Assembly (NCBI GenBank): GCA_013368315.1
Contig: JAACJM010000224.1
Location: 1 to 64,000 of the forward strand
Direction: 5' to 3'
DNA length: 64,000 nt
Source of the DNA: Tetrapyrgos nigripes
Taxonomy: Eukaryota > Basidiomycota > Agaricomycetes > Agaricales > Campanellaceae
Part shown: positions 11,790 through 22,065 of the stretch, piece after piece
How the letters are laid out: each line of letters begins with the position of its first letter
Position numbering within the stretch: the first letter of the stretch is position 1
The notes under the pieces: model-generated
What the model saw: the letters and a program-made list of their open reading frames with translations, nothing else
The model's database searches: none
Told to the model about the DNA's origin: nothing
Position numbers and translations under genes: made by a program

Positions 11790-13715
11790 CTGCAGTGTAG
11801 TTCTATTCACATCTGCTCCCTTGTCCAGTAAAAGAGCTACTATTTTTGTATGTTCCTGATAAGATGCAACCTGCAGTACAGTGCTATATTCTGCACCCTG
11901 AGCATTCGCATCTGCTTCCTTTTCCAGTAAAAAAGCTACTGTTTCTTTATATCCTCAATGGAAAGCTCCCTGCATGTCTCATCCTCTTTGTTTGTCTTGT
12001 CCTCTCACTTATTTGGCCTTATGGTCTCTACCTATCTGAGTTCAATGTCTCATTAGTGGTTCCTTAGTCTACTTACATTGCTTTATTCATTTAATCATCA
12101 TTTGCTCTCCTATTGTCAAGGTTGCCTTTACACTTACAATAAACCACCCAAGTCACACTAGACAAGAGCAAAAAGATGATAGATTGAGATTGAGATAGAA
12201 ATAAGAGGAATTGAGCAGGCTGACTAGGCTCAACACTGTGTAGGTATGTGTACAGAGTGGAGACAAAGTGAACGAACTGGGGAATGAGTTACAAGAGTCC
12301 AAGTATATATGAGAAAGTGTAAGGCTATGAGAAAAGAAGTTAAGAAGGTTGATGAAGATAGAAGAGTGGCCATATGATGTATCATAGACAAGAATTATTG
12401 ATCAAATATGAATCAATATAGGTACCAAGAAGTAGAAGCTTGATAGACAGTTATTATAGGGTTTGCTGACTATGAATCTGAGTGCAAATCAATGAGGAAA
12501 AGCAATGGAAGAGTGATGAAGGAATTCTGGGTTAAACAATGAAGTAAAAGATGAAGAGAAAGAAGAAGGACAACAAAGAACTGTAGCAGTTTGTGACACA
12601 TATCAAGTGCCATTTGAGGGCACAATCAACAATTAAAAGCTCTTGCACTCTACGTAGTATGGAGCCAGTATAAATGTTGACTTTCAGAGTGTCCAGTGAA
12701 GAGTCTTCCTTTGACAAATACAGTGTGGCTGTGCAGGTGCAAAGAGTATCTATATAGACTCCAAGAGACATTTTCAGAGATGATCTCTGGCATGGTGTAT
12801 GTTCATGTGGAAGTATTCTAAAAGTGGGCTGTTGATGACTATGTATTGAAGCTGGAATCTGACTTGTATAGGTATTAAGAGGTATATGTGAGCTAGTCAC
12901 AATGAGTTTTATCAATCATTGAATAGAACAAGGCAAAATGAATATATTACTTGAAAATTGAATCACAATTAGAACCAGTTGCACAAAATATTTATAGTGA
13001 AACATTTGTACAGACAGTAAATTTTCTTGAGGAATTTGAAATTTGAACCTTATGCATATGTAAGATGGTCTGGCAAATAATTATTTGAGTACAGATGGGA
13101 AGTGAAACTATATACTCCAGAAAATATCTCCTGGTTCCTCAGATGTTAGAGCATTAAAAAGGCTATTATTATCTTGAAATACTTGGAAAATGGTATCTAA
13201 TTTTTCTCCTTGATGAATCAAACAGTCAAGGATCATTTTTCAGGTGAGTGAGGAAGCAGCCTGAAGTGCACCTCCATATTTACCACCATGAAGGTATGAG
13301 AATAAGTGAAGCAACAAATACTATTGGGCTCTAAAGGTATAGACAGTAAACTACTGAGTATTTATACTGTTAGCTACTGTGGCTGAGTGAATCTGTAAAT
13401 AACACTACATGCTGTGCGTGTATAGCTATGTGGTGTAAAGTGGATAGAACGATGTCATGTTTGTTATCAGTATGAATTCAAGATGGAGCATAATGCTGCA
13501 TATGTGGTGTATCAGTGGAACAAGTGCATCATGTATACTATCAAAGTGGAAAAGAGAAATGAAGCTGTTTATACAAGTATAGATCAATACAAAATTCCAA
13601 TAGAAGGTTCACATCAGCTCCAATCTCCAGTAGAACCTTGACCATCCTGAGGTAATCAGCATCTGTTTCATATGTGATATTTCCACCAGATCCTGCTTAT
13701 AGTGCGACTTTCACT
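11790..13715 (-). pseudogene. Ankyrin-repeat protein remnant
   Basis: Three separated pieces on the minus strand carry ankyrin consensus. At about 13700-13605 is YLRMVKVLLEIGADVN. At about 13285-13240 is GGKYGGALQAAS. At about 11955-11795 are two adjacent repeats with ETVAFLLEKEADANAQG and HTKIVALLLDKGADVN. The last two repeats are followed by a stop. The GGxYGxALQAAS pattern is typical of basidiomycete NACHT-ankyrin (NLR-like) proteins, but no NACHT domain was found here. The pieces are separated by long non-coding DNA and are CpG-poor, so this is a relic and not a working gene. Confidence 0.72.
13335..13605 (+). repeat. Dispersed repeat copy A (partner at 21793-22065)
   Basis: This segment begins GTATAGACAGTAAACTACT and ends AGATCAATACAAAATTCCA. 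It matches 21793-22065 in the same orientation with numerous substitutions and indels. It lies between two ankyrin-coding pieces, so it may be an old intron of that gene family. Confidence 0.75.
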
Positions 13716-14127
13716 GGGGGAAAATGATGACACAGTCACACTTTAACTGGGTAAGATCTGGTTGAGACCCAGTGAGTCAATGGTGAGTACCCAGCTGTAT
13801 ATCATGGGAACACAACTTCCAGTGTGCACATGATTCTGGCTACTTCTGGCAGCCATTGTTTGTTGGTATCTACCTGAGCCCTTTGTTGTGTAGATAGCCA
13901 AATTAATTATTTTTATTGTTTGTTTGGCCTGTGGCACCCAGAAAATGTACCCTTGGTGGGGTGGTATGGGTACTCCTGGTGCAGACGTGTTGGTGGCCAT
14001 TTTATTGCTTGAAGTTCATTACTTTTGTGTTTTCATCATTTTAGAGGGGATTCAGCCCATGTACAAGTACAATAGCAGGTGTATATACTTGATATTTACA
14101 GATCTGGGTTTTTGATCAGTAAATCTT
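13705..14127 (-). repeat. Inverted repeat, CpG-depleted arm
   Basis: The reverse complement of this segment aligns over its whole length with 17128-17522. Most differences are TG or CA here where the other arm has CG. For example, the right arm has ACTCACCGTTGACTCACCGG and this arm has CA/TG at each of those sites. The open frame inside (14000-13743) and its partner (17317-17613) encode the same peptide pattern, QQTMAARSS..HTGSCVP, but resemble no family I know. Confidence 0.88.
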
Positions 14128-14525
14128 GAAAAACAGTCAATTAAGAATATGCAACCCTCCTCATAATTTGTGTTAAATTCATATTTTAGTCATTTCTTCT
14201 TGAGCCATCAAAAGAACCCAGGATATTGCTCATTTTTCCCTGTGTTCTCCTGATATAAATTTGTAAGCTGGCAGTAACTTGATTGATAATTAAATACTAC
14301 ATGCCATAAAAACACTAACTCCAGAAATGATTGCTCATCAGTTAGATTGTCAATATACACATATTTTTTAATATGGATTTGCATCTCATCCATACCATTG
14401 TCATGAACCACCTCACCACTTACCTAATGCCTCAACATCTGCTATCCTGTTTGCTCTTTATGGATCCAAAGCAACTGCAATTCCATAGTCTACAATGGTC
14501 AGAATATATAAGCTAGAAGGGGCAT

Positions 14526-15605
14526 CTGGTTTTTCAAGCTCACACTCAAGCTCACGGTCAAGCTCACAGTCAAGCTCACACAAGCTACCCTCGAACCACA
14601 CTTGAGCCATCTCAAGCCTCACTCAAGCTTCCTCCAGCTACTCTTGAGCCATCTCACAATGATGTAAAAGCTACTTATATGTCCTGAAATGTCTTTGATA
14701 TGAACTACTTTACCTTGAATATGTTTTCTAGCTTTGAAGTCTAATATCTATTGCCATTGAATCATAAAACTTCATTGATTAGGATCTGCCTGTTCCCTTG
14801 GACTACCATATTCACAATCTACCACAGTTGGGAAAATCTATCTCTGTAAACTATGTAGTTGAGTTTGACTCAGTAGAGGCTAAACTAGTATGCAATGAAG
14901 AATGTCTGTTCAATGAATGAACCTTTGAATGTAAGGAAAACAAAGTGTAGTAAAGTTCACTAGACCAGTGTCATACCCAAAAAGGAAAGTCAAGCTCACA
15001 TCAAGCTACACTCAAGTTTAGCCAAGCTCACACCCAAGCTCACACCCAAGAAAACAAAGTGTAGTAAAGTTCACTAGGCTAGTCATACCCAAAAAGGAAA
15101 GTCAAACTCACATTCAAGCTCACACTCAAGCTTCCTCCAGCTACTCTTGATCCATCTCAAAAGCCCCTTCTATGCCCTTAATGTCTTTGATATTCATTAC
15201 CTTTACTTTGAATAGGTCTAACCTATTTTTTAGCTTGTAAATCTATTGCCATTGCCTCTGAATCATAAAGCCTCATTTGTAAGGGTCTTCCTGTTCCATT
15301 TGGATTACTATATCTAGCTAATGTAGTTGGGAAACATCTAGGAAAAATTGAGTATTGCATCTCTGTATTTTTTAAAAGATTATGTACTTGAGTTAGCAGA
15401 TGCTAAATCAAGGTGTAATGAAGAATGTGGTATACATAATATACATCTCCTCAATAAATGAACCCTTCAATGTGAGTAACTTGTTGTCAAATGAAGTGTA
15501 GTGAAGTTGACTAGACCAGGGATAAGCACAGCCACACCCAAAATAGAGAGTCAAGCACACACTCAAGCTCACTTAAGCTCACTTAAGCTCACTGTGGCTT
15601 GACTG
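14526..15605. repeat. Degenerate CAAGCTCACA(CT) repeats within a larger direct duplication
   Basis: Clusters of the ~12-bp unit CAAGCTCACACT occur at about 14535-14650, 14990-15050, 15100-15150 and 15545-15620. Between them longer blocks repeat directly. The segment with AAAACAAAGTGTAGTAAAGTTCACTAG occurs near 14937 and 15052, and CTTCCTCCAGCTACTCTTGA occurs near 14628 and 15130. The last cluster ends in its own inverted form (GTGGCTTGACTGTGAGCTTGA). Confidence 0.8.
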
Positions 15606-16039
15606 TGAGCTTGAATAACTGGTGACCCAGCTAGAAGTCTTGAACCAGGAGTATTCTTCTAGGAGAATAGCTCCTTAGCACAATACAAAATTGCTATCCC
15701 CTAAAATCTAAACTCACTTGTCCTGGCTATCTCTTGTGCTTCAGTCAGTGATCTTACTTACCTGGTAGGCAATAATTTGCTTTCTCATTGTTGGACCATG
15801 ATCATTCTCCTTTGACTTCTACTAGAGTCAACATATAGTGTTGATGTCAGATAGCCAGCTTGAGTCATCGTAGTCATTGGATGTCAGGATTGCGCTTTGT
15901 AGTGAAAGATTGCCCTTTCTATTATTCTCCTATGGCCCTTTGGTGATTGTGCTGGTTTCTACAGGGTGTCAGACCAACCCTTAGGTGTTGTCTCCCTATC
16001 AGATTTCTATATAGGACTGCTAGATGGCAGAGTCATGAC

Positions 16040-16350
16040 ACTCACCTGCACCTAACTCATACTGTACACATACCTAGTCCACACCTCACCCACACGTAAC
16101 CTGTACCTCACTACATCTAGCCCATACCTAGCCCACACTTAGTCTATATCTCACCTGCACCTAGCCAGTACTTAATCTGCATCTAACCAGTACCTCACCA
16201 ACACCTAGCCTGTATCTCCCTCAAGCCATATCTTACCCACATCTAGCCTGTATCTCACCCACACCTTGCCCATATTTTACCTGCATCTAGACTGTATACC
16301 ATCATCTGCACCTAGCCTGTACCTCATTTGCACCTCACCTTTACCCAAGT
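16040..16350. repeat. Minisatellite, ~11-12 bp CACCTAGCCxGTAyCT unit
   Basis: Variants of CACCTAGCCTGTA, CTCACCCACA and CATCTAGCCTGTATCTCACC recur without interruption through this stretch. The units are imperfect. Confidence 0.8.
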
Positions 16351-17127
16351 GGCACCAGAATTGCACTCACTACTTTGTTTCTATATCTGATACAGGGTGT
16401 ATTGATATGCAGCTCTAAAAGAACCACATGTAGCTAGACAATAGCTGGATAATTACATGTAACAGGGAGAGGACAATATGAAGACCTATGGCAAACTTTG
16501 GGAGAATAACAATAAGTCAGTGAAAATGGGTAGCAACTAGACTCTACTGTTATCATTACTATAGGGCCAAAATGCACATAAATGAAAACTGGAAGACCAG
16601 TGAGAAATACTGGGGCCGCTCAGATATACATATAACTCTTGAATTGCACAGGGAAGCTGACTCTATTGGGAGTAATTAGATACCTTATATGTATGATTTC
16701 AGTAGTGTTATTTAAGAGGTGTATTATATGGTGGAAGTCTGGAGAAAAAAAAACAAAAATATCCAGAACATAAAATGTGTGGCAATAAAACAAGTCAGAA
16801 AGAAACCCAAAAGATGCAGGATGTAAAATGTGATCTTTAGGAATCTAATAGTAAGAAAAACAAAACAAATTAGAAGAGGAACAAGGTCCACAAGGTCTGA
16901 AATAACTAAAAAAAATGACGTGCCAGGCTGAGAGCACAGATTGGGATATTAAAGTAGTTGATGAAAAACAGTACTACACAGTACCTAAATGGAAAGATAA
17001 TTTACACATATTTTCACTCTCTAGTATCTAGAAATATATATGCACATTCTAGATTCTTTTATCAGCTATTTGATAGCATTTATATGATTGTGGCAACTGT
17101 CACATATTCATGACTCACTCTTTTTTT
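16351..17127. other. Gene-free AT-rich DNA
   Basis: Nothing recognisable on either strand. Composition resembles 9-16 kb, with few CpG and many A runs. Confidence 0.5.
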
Positions 17128-17522
17128 AAGATTTACTGATCAAAAACCCAGATCTGTAAATATCAAGTATATACACCTACTATTGTACTTGTACATGGGC
17201 AGAATCCCCTCCGAAATGACGAAAACGCAAAAAGTAATAAACTTCAAGCACTAAAATGGCCACCAACACATCTGCACCCGGAGTACGGGTGCCACAGGCC
17301 AAACAAACAGTGAAAAATGATTAATTTGGCTATCAACACAACAAAGAGCTTAGGTAAATACCAACAAACAATGGCTGCCAGAAGTAGCCGGAATCACGCG
17401 CACACTGGAAGTTGCGTTCCCACGATATGCAGCTGGGTACTCACCGTTGACTCACCGGGTCTCAACCGGATCTTACCCAGTCAAAGTGTGACCTGGTCGT
17501 CATTTTTCCCCGGTGTTTGTGG
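17128..17522 (+). repeat. Inverted repeat, CpG-rich arm
   Basis: This is the partner of 13705-14127 in inverted orientation, about 3 kb apart. It keeps CG dinucleotides at sites that are TG or CA in the other arm, and so looks like the less mutated copy. Confidence 0.88.
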
Positions 17523-17671
17523 CAGCTCCATACTCAATCAAGATAAGGATTACTTCCAACCGCTGGGATCCAAATGCCACAAGTACAACATCAACTGCAT
17601 CCCCAAATTATAGTACACAGAGTTACGTGATACCGCTTAGACCGCCACTTGCCCACATTTAATTTGGGTAC

Positions 17672-18480
17672 TAGCGGTCCACCAGCGTGATGCACCCGGG
17701 AGAGTGGACATCAGCAGGTGATACCAGTACAAGGGCGAGACCCTTAACGATACTCCATGAAGTTATCTGCGGTGAGGGTTTTGTCAGAATCAGGAACCGA
17801 CAAGTTCACCTCCGATGTTACTTTGACTCAAATACAAGCTGGTGTTCACCGCCATCTTCACCGTACTCCTAGGCTCCAGGTCAGTGCGTCCGTCCGATGT
17901 TATTCATCAGACTATCACTGATTTGCTACCAGCGCTGCACCAGTCATCCATCTCCCCAGAACATCCGATGAGGTGAGTTACATTTCCAGCTGAACGTCTT
18001 GACAGTTCTGCTCCGATCCAATTAATGCTTTCACGGTCCACCAGCGTGATGCGTCCGGGAGAGTGGAGATCAACAGGTGATGCTAGGTACAAGGGCCAGC
18101 CCCTTAGCGATACTCCATGAAGTTATCTGCGGCGAGGGTTTGTCAGAATCAGGAACCGACAAGTTGACCATGGGTGCAGGCATGTAGGCAATAAAATTGA
18201 CTTAAAAGATGAATAGGACAACAAAGAGAAAGCAACTCTTATCACCTCCGATGTTACTTCAACTCAAATACAAGCTGGTGTTTATCGCCGTCTTCACTGT
18301 ACTCCTCTCCAGGTCAGCGCGTCCGTCCGATGTTGTTAATCTGACTATCACTGATTTGCTACCAGCGCTGCACCAGTCATCCATCTTTCCAGAACATCCG
18401 ATGAAGTGAGTTACATGCTACTCTTGAACGTTATTTTCAGCTGGATGACTTGACAGTTCTGCTCCGATCCAAATAGTGCT
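17672..18480. repeat. Tandem duplication, unit about 360-440 bp
   Basis: Unit one (17672-18030) and unit two (18031-18480) share three blocks in the same order. The first is GGTCCACCAGCGTGATGC to GAACCGACAAGTT. The second is CACCTCCGATGTTACTT to GGTGTT. The third is GCGTCCGTCCGATGTT to GCTCCGATCCAA. Unit two has an extra segment of about 78 bp (18167-18243) between the first two blocks. The units retain many CpG, so the duplication looks younger than the flanking DNA. No long frame runs through it and no protein family was recognised. Confidence 0.85.
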
Positions 18481-20193
18481 GTCAGTAACTCGGAAAGTCC
18501 TCCTTGAATTGCTTCGGTACTGACCGTCTGAACAGAGTTGCTCGGATGCTGAATAAAGCTGTTACCGCCGTGCCGGTGTGGAAGAACTCCGGACATTTGC
18601 TTCTGCGTTTTCTCGACTTTCACCGTTTCACTTCGTGTTTCCACCTTAATTCATTTCTCCATCCGATTTAACCCTCGTTTGTATTACCACCATCTCCCGC
18701 TTCCAACGATCCAATTCTTTTCAAACCTTCATTTTGGGTCTCAGACAAATTTCAGCGCGTCGCCACCCCTAATTCTACTCGAACTCCCGATGGCGCTAGA
18801 TCGTCGCACCCGGAGTACACATTTCTGAGTTGGCCTGCCTCCACTGTGTATTCTCGTGCACTGTATGCCTCCCATCCGTTGCACGCGATCTTGTTTATTT
18901 GATTCAGCTTTGTAGCACCTGTACGCATCCTTGTGTACATGATCCATTATATACTTGCTATGCAGATTTTTTCTGACTTTTACTCGCTCAGTTCCTTTGG
19001 ATTCCATTGAATCCTTCCTCACCGGACGCTAAGCATCATATTCGTCTTCATTCAGGGTCTCACCGAAGCTTGCGCCTTGAACGTTGTGCTTAATCATTAA
19101 ACACAAATATCAATAGAAGGCCTCAGAACTTGTTTGAAGTCCTCCCCCCTCTAGTAGTCGTGACATGCGACACGGGTGTGTCTCGCCCACCCCCACAATT
19201 GATTCGAAAGAAAAAGGAGGACAGGCTGGGAGGGAAATGAGGAACCTTCTATCGTAGCCAGAATGGGAATGATGGTGGTGACCGCGACCGTTGTTGCTAC
19301 TGCTTACGTGGGTGTTGATGACGATGGTGAATCCTGGAGATGAGAGAATGCTATCAGTTACGAAACCCGTTGATGGGACTGGTAACGAGAACAGCAGAAC
19401 GACAGTGTAAAACCAGACACCTTTACAGTCGGGCCAGCGCCGTCGCCTTATGCTCATAGTCAGGCTTCTCACACTCACATTCCCGGCCGTCCACGCTCAC
19501 ATTCAACTTCCGCCCATGCGGGGACAGAGGAGGAAATCTAAAGCACCTAGATAAGTGAACCATTAGAAGATGGACTGGGTATGAGTATGTCAAAGTAGCG
19601 GATAGAACGAAACACACGACGTATTTTTTATTCCCAGGATACCGTTATTGTGCGTTCAGATAGTGAGACATTCTTCCTCGCTACAACTGACAACACAGGT
19701 TGGCTGACGAATGGTTTTTCGAGAGATGCGCTCCTGACGCCATATTTGTCCGAGGTACCTCGAGAGAAAAATCAACTGAGAGTCGATCAGTAGAAGAATA
19801 CGAGAGACACTAGGGCTGGTGAACACTCTTCTCTCGGATTTCTCTAGCCTAACAGTCGGCTTCAATTATCGACTCAGTCGTCGGATACAACTGAGCACCC
19901 GCTCCTTATTGGCATTCACGTATACTTCTCGTCCAAAAGGGCGAACCCCAGACTCTTCAACAGTCCTCTTCGTATAGATGTCAGGTTTTCTATTACATCC
20001 CGGGTCTGTATGAGCTTGAGCCGGCTAAGGTTGACTCAAGGTCAGAACTAGTTATATGTGGGCCGCCGGCGGTGGCAGGACGAGTCCGAAAAGGGTTTCT
20101 AGTTACAATAGAAGGATCACTTGCCCGTAGGACATCGAGAGAGCATTCTCATTGTAAACCTAAGATGAAATTGGAATGCAAAGATTTCAAAGT
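18481..20193. other. No recognisable gene; CpG-normal composition
   Basis: The base composition here resembles the gene-rich right part more than the decayed left part. Several open frames of 60-120 codons exist on the minus strand (19478-19110, 19617-19423). None has a recognisable motif and no convincing exon chain was found. A broken or lineage-specific gene is possible. Confidence 0.4.
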
Positions 20194-20880
20194 TTATAGC
20201 CTGTTTCTAGTATAAAAAATGTAGTTGGCCCGCATACCACGGCTTCGATTCAAATGGATAGTATGTTCTCTCAAGTTACCATTCCAGGAAAGAGCACCGC
20301 CTTGTTGCATGCCGTCATAATAATAGCAACCAAAGGTATCATCAAAAATTCTAGCTGTGAAATGGTCCCCACCATAGTATACTATACCAGCCAACCTATA
20401 TTCATATTGGTGTTCGTTCACGGTCAGCTTCAGATCCATATCAATGTAGAGATTGTGGCTGTCAAAAGTAGACCCAGCATAAAAGCACAAAATATTAGGA
20501 GCATATTCAAAAGTTCTTTGCAACAGTCTATGACCCTCGCAACTTAGAGTCTCACACCTCGCACGTCGTTCATGGTCATTAATATCAGCCAGCCAGTTAA
20601 CCACTGATGTATGGGGTCTACCAGCCTCTATTACAGAAACATTTTCTATAATATCTGGCCATTGCGAAGGATGATATTCAGTGCAAGTATATACTATACG
20701 TATAATATTGTTATTGAGAAGCAGCAACTTCTTCATCAAGTTATCAACAGCAACATACCTTCCTAATTGGAAATGAATACTATCCAATTCAGCCAAATGT
20801 GCTCGCAAACCTTCTCTGACATCATCTATATTGATATTACCTGCAGTATACATATCCAAAAGATTAGCAAGTATGGACAT
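20194..20880 (-). CDS. Hypothetical protein with ubiquitin-hydrolase-like (papain-fold) C-terminal motifs
   Basis: From the ATG at 20880 (MSILANLLDMYTAGN) to TAA at 20194 the frame gives 228 aa. The C-terminal half reads LKLTVNEHQYEYRLAGIVYYGGDHFTARIFDDTFGCYYYDGM in part. This resembles the end of C19-type deubiquitinases, where a GxVYHxGxHFTA His is followed by a (Y/W)YYDD Asp; here His is in GGDHFTARI and Asp in YYYDGM. No catalytic Cys box was recognised upstream, so activity is unproven. Similar domains occur in basidiomycete proteins associated with transposons, as I recall. The frame stays open upstream to a TTG at 20994, but those codons are antisense to the 7-TM pseudogene, so the internal ATG is preferred. 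A missing upstream exon is possible. Confidence 0.5.
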   Translation of the reverse strand: MSILANLLDMYTAGNINIDDVREGLRAHLAELDSIHFQLGRYVAVDNLMKKLLLLNNNIIRIVYTCTEYHPSQWPDIIENVSVIEAGRPHTSVVNWLADINDHERRARCETLSCEGHRLLQRTFEYAPNILCFYAGSTFDSHNLYIDMDLKLTVNEHQYEYRLAGIVYYGGDHFTARIFDDTFGCYYYDGMQQGGALSWNGNLREHTIHLNRSRGMRANYIFYTRNRL

Positions 20881-20924
20881 TGAAGGATTACCTACTGCTC
20901 TGAAATCTACAGACCAACGTGCAG

Positions 20925-21670
20925 GCTCAGAACACCATATCCTCAACAATGGAGGTGTAATAGCAGAGAGACTGAATGTCAGTGGCCTTCTCAAACCTTA
21001 TCAAACATTTGATACTTATATCTTTCTCTCCTGGAAACTGAAGTATGCCATTGGAGATGGAATTGTAGTTTGGAGAGCGGATTCTATTTCCTGGTAACCG
21101 ACTCGTCAAGATTGTTGCATCTTTTGGTGAGTCAAGTGCTTATTTTCGAAAGTTTGAATCTATCATCTCAATTTGAGTCTTATTCTAGGCGATATAAGCG
21201 CAGATGCAGGAATGGCAATCTCCACCACTCTGCAATCTGTTGTGGATGACTCCAACAAGGGTGTATTTGCAATGGTTATGCCTTTACTGGCCACAAATGT
21301 CATTGCTACAAGTCTTATAGGATACAAACCCTGGTAAGTTCTGTACTATTCAGCCTATTGTTTTTCAATTGGATAGACTCAAGCTTGATTTTTCAAGGTC
21401 CCACCATTACACTATTAGAAAAAAACCTGAGCCAGTGTGAAAACAGAGTTTCTCAAGTTCAGAAAATTCTATTTCTACTGATAGAATCGGAAATTGTTCA
21501 TTGTCTACTCTGGGTGAGTAAGTGATCATGCTATCTCTAAAGGCTGAAATGTATGTTCTAATCATTATAGGTTGCATACACAACAATCTCACTGTTGAAT
21601 GACACTGTCACAATAGCATTCCAGACTATTGCCATTCTTATGCCAGGTTTAGCAGTAGGTTTTTCGATTG
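20925..21670 (+). pseudogene. Basidiomycete 7-TM hypothetical membrane protein, fragment
   Basis: Exon pieces on the plus strand match the layout of a large basidiomycete family of seven-helix proteins of unknown function. The first has TYIFLSWKLKYAIGDGIVVW, then after a one-base frame change near 21080 ILFPGNRLVKIVASF, ending at GTGAGT (21126). After an intron ending TTCTAG (about 21189) comes GDISADAGMAISTTLQSVV with TNVIATSLIGYKPW. After another intron come RVSQVQKILFLLIES and EIVHCLLW, then VAYTTISLLNDTVTIAFQT. The N-terminal helices are missing and the first exon is out of frame, so the gene is broken. Its left end meets the minus-strand papain-fold ORF. Confidence 0.65.
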
Positions 21671-21792
21671 TTGACTCTTGAGTGGCTACTTTGCTGATAA
21701 GTCTTTGAACAAGGCTCTATATCCCATCTTGTATGAGAATTAATGAATATAAGGACACTTGTTAAACAAGCAAGGCAATGAATACTATTGTG

Positions 21793-22065
21793 GGCTCTAG
21801 AGGTATAGACAGTAAACTACTAAGTATTTATACTGTTAACTACTGTGGCTGTGCAAGTCCATAAATATATCACAGTGGTGTAAAGCAGATACTACAATGT
21901 AATGTCTGATATCAGTCTGGAGTTAACGATGTAAGAAACAATGTAAGTATGGAGCATAGTAGAAAGTAGGTGGTGCATACGTGGATACAAGTGGATCATG
22001 TATACTAGTGAAGTGGAGAGAAAGATATAAGTGTTTGTTGTAAGTATAGATCACTACAAAATTCC
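21793..22065 (+). repeat. Dispersed repeat copy B (partner at 13335-13605)
   Basis: Starts GTATAGACAGTAAACTACT and ends ATAGATCACTACAAAATTCCA, as in copy A and in the same orientation. It lies just downstream of the 7-TM pseudogene. Confidence 0.75.

Noticed and set aside
14526..16350. Regularly spaced repeats considered as a CRISPR array
   Set aside because: Units are contiguous and degenerate with no unique spacers, and the window is eukaryotic.
19110..19617. Overlapping minus-strand frames as a possible secreted protein gene
   Set aside because: No convincing start, signal peptide or exon chain could be built.
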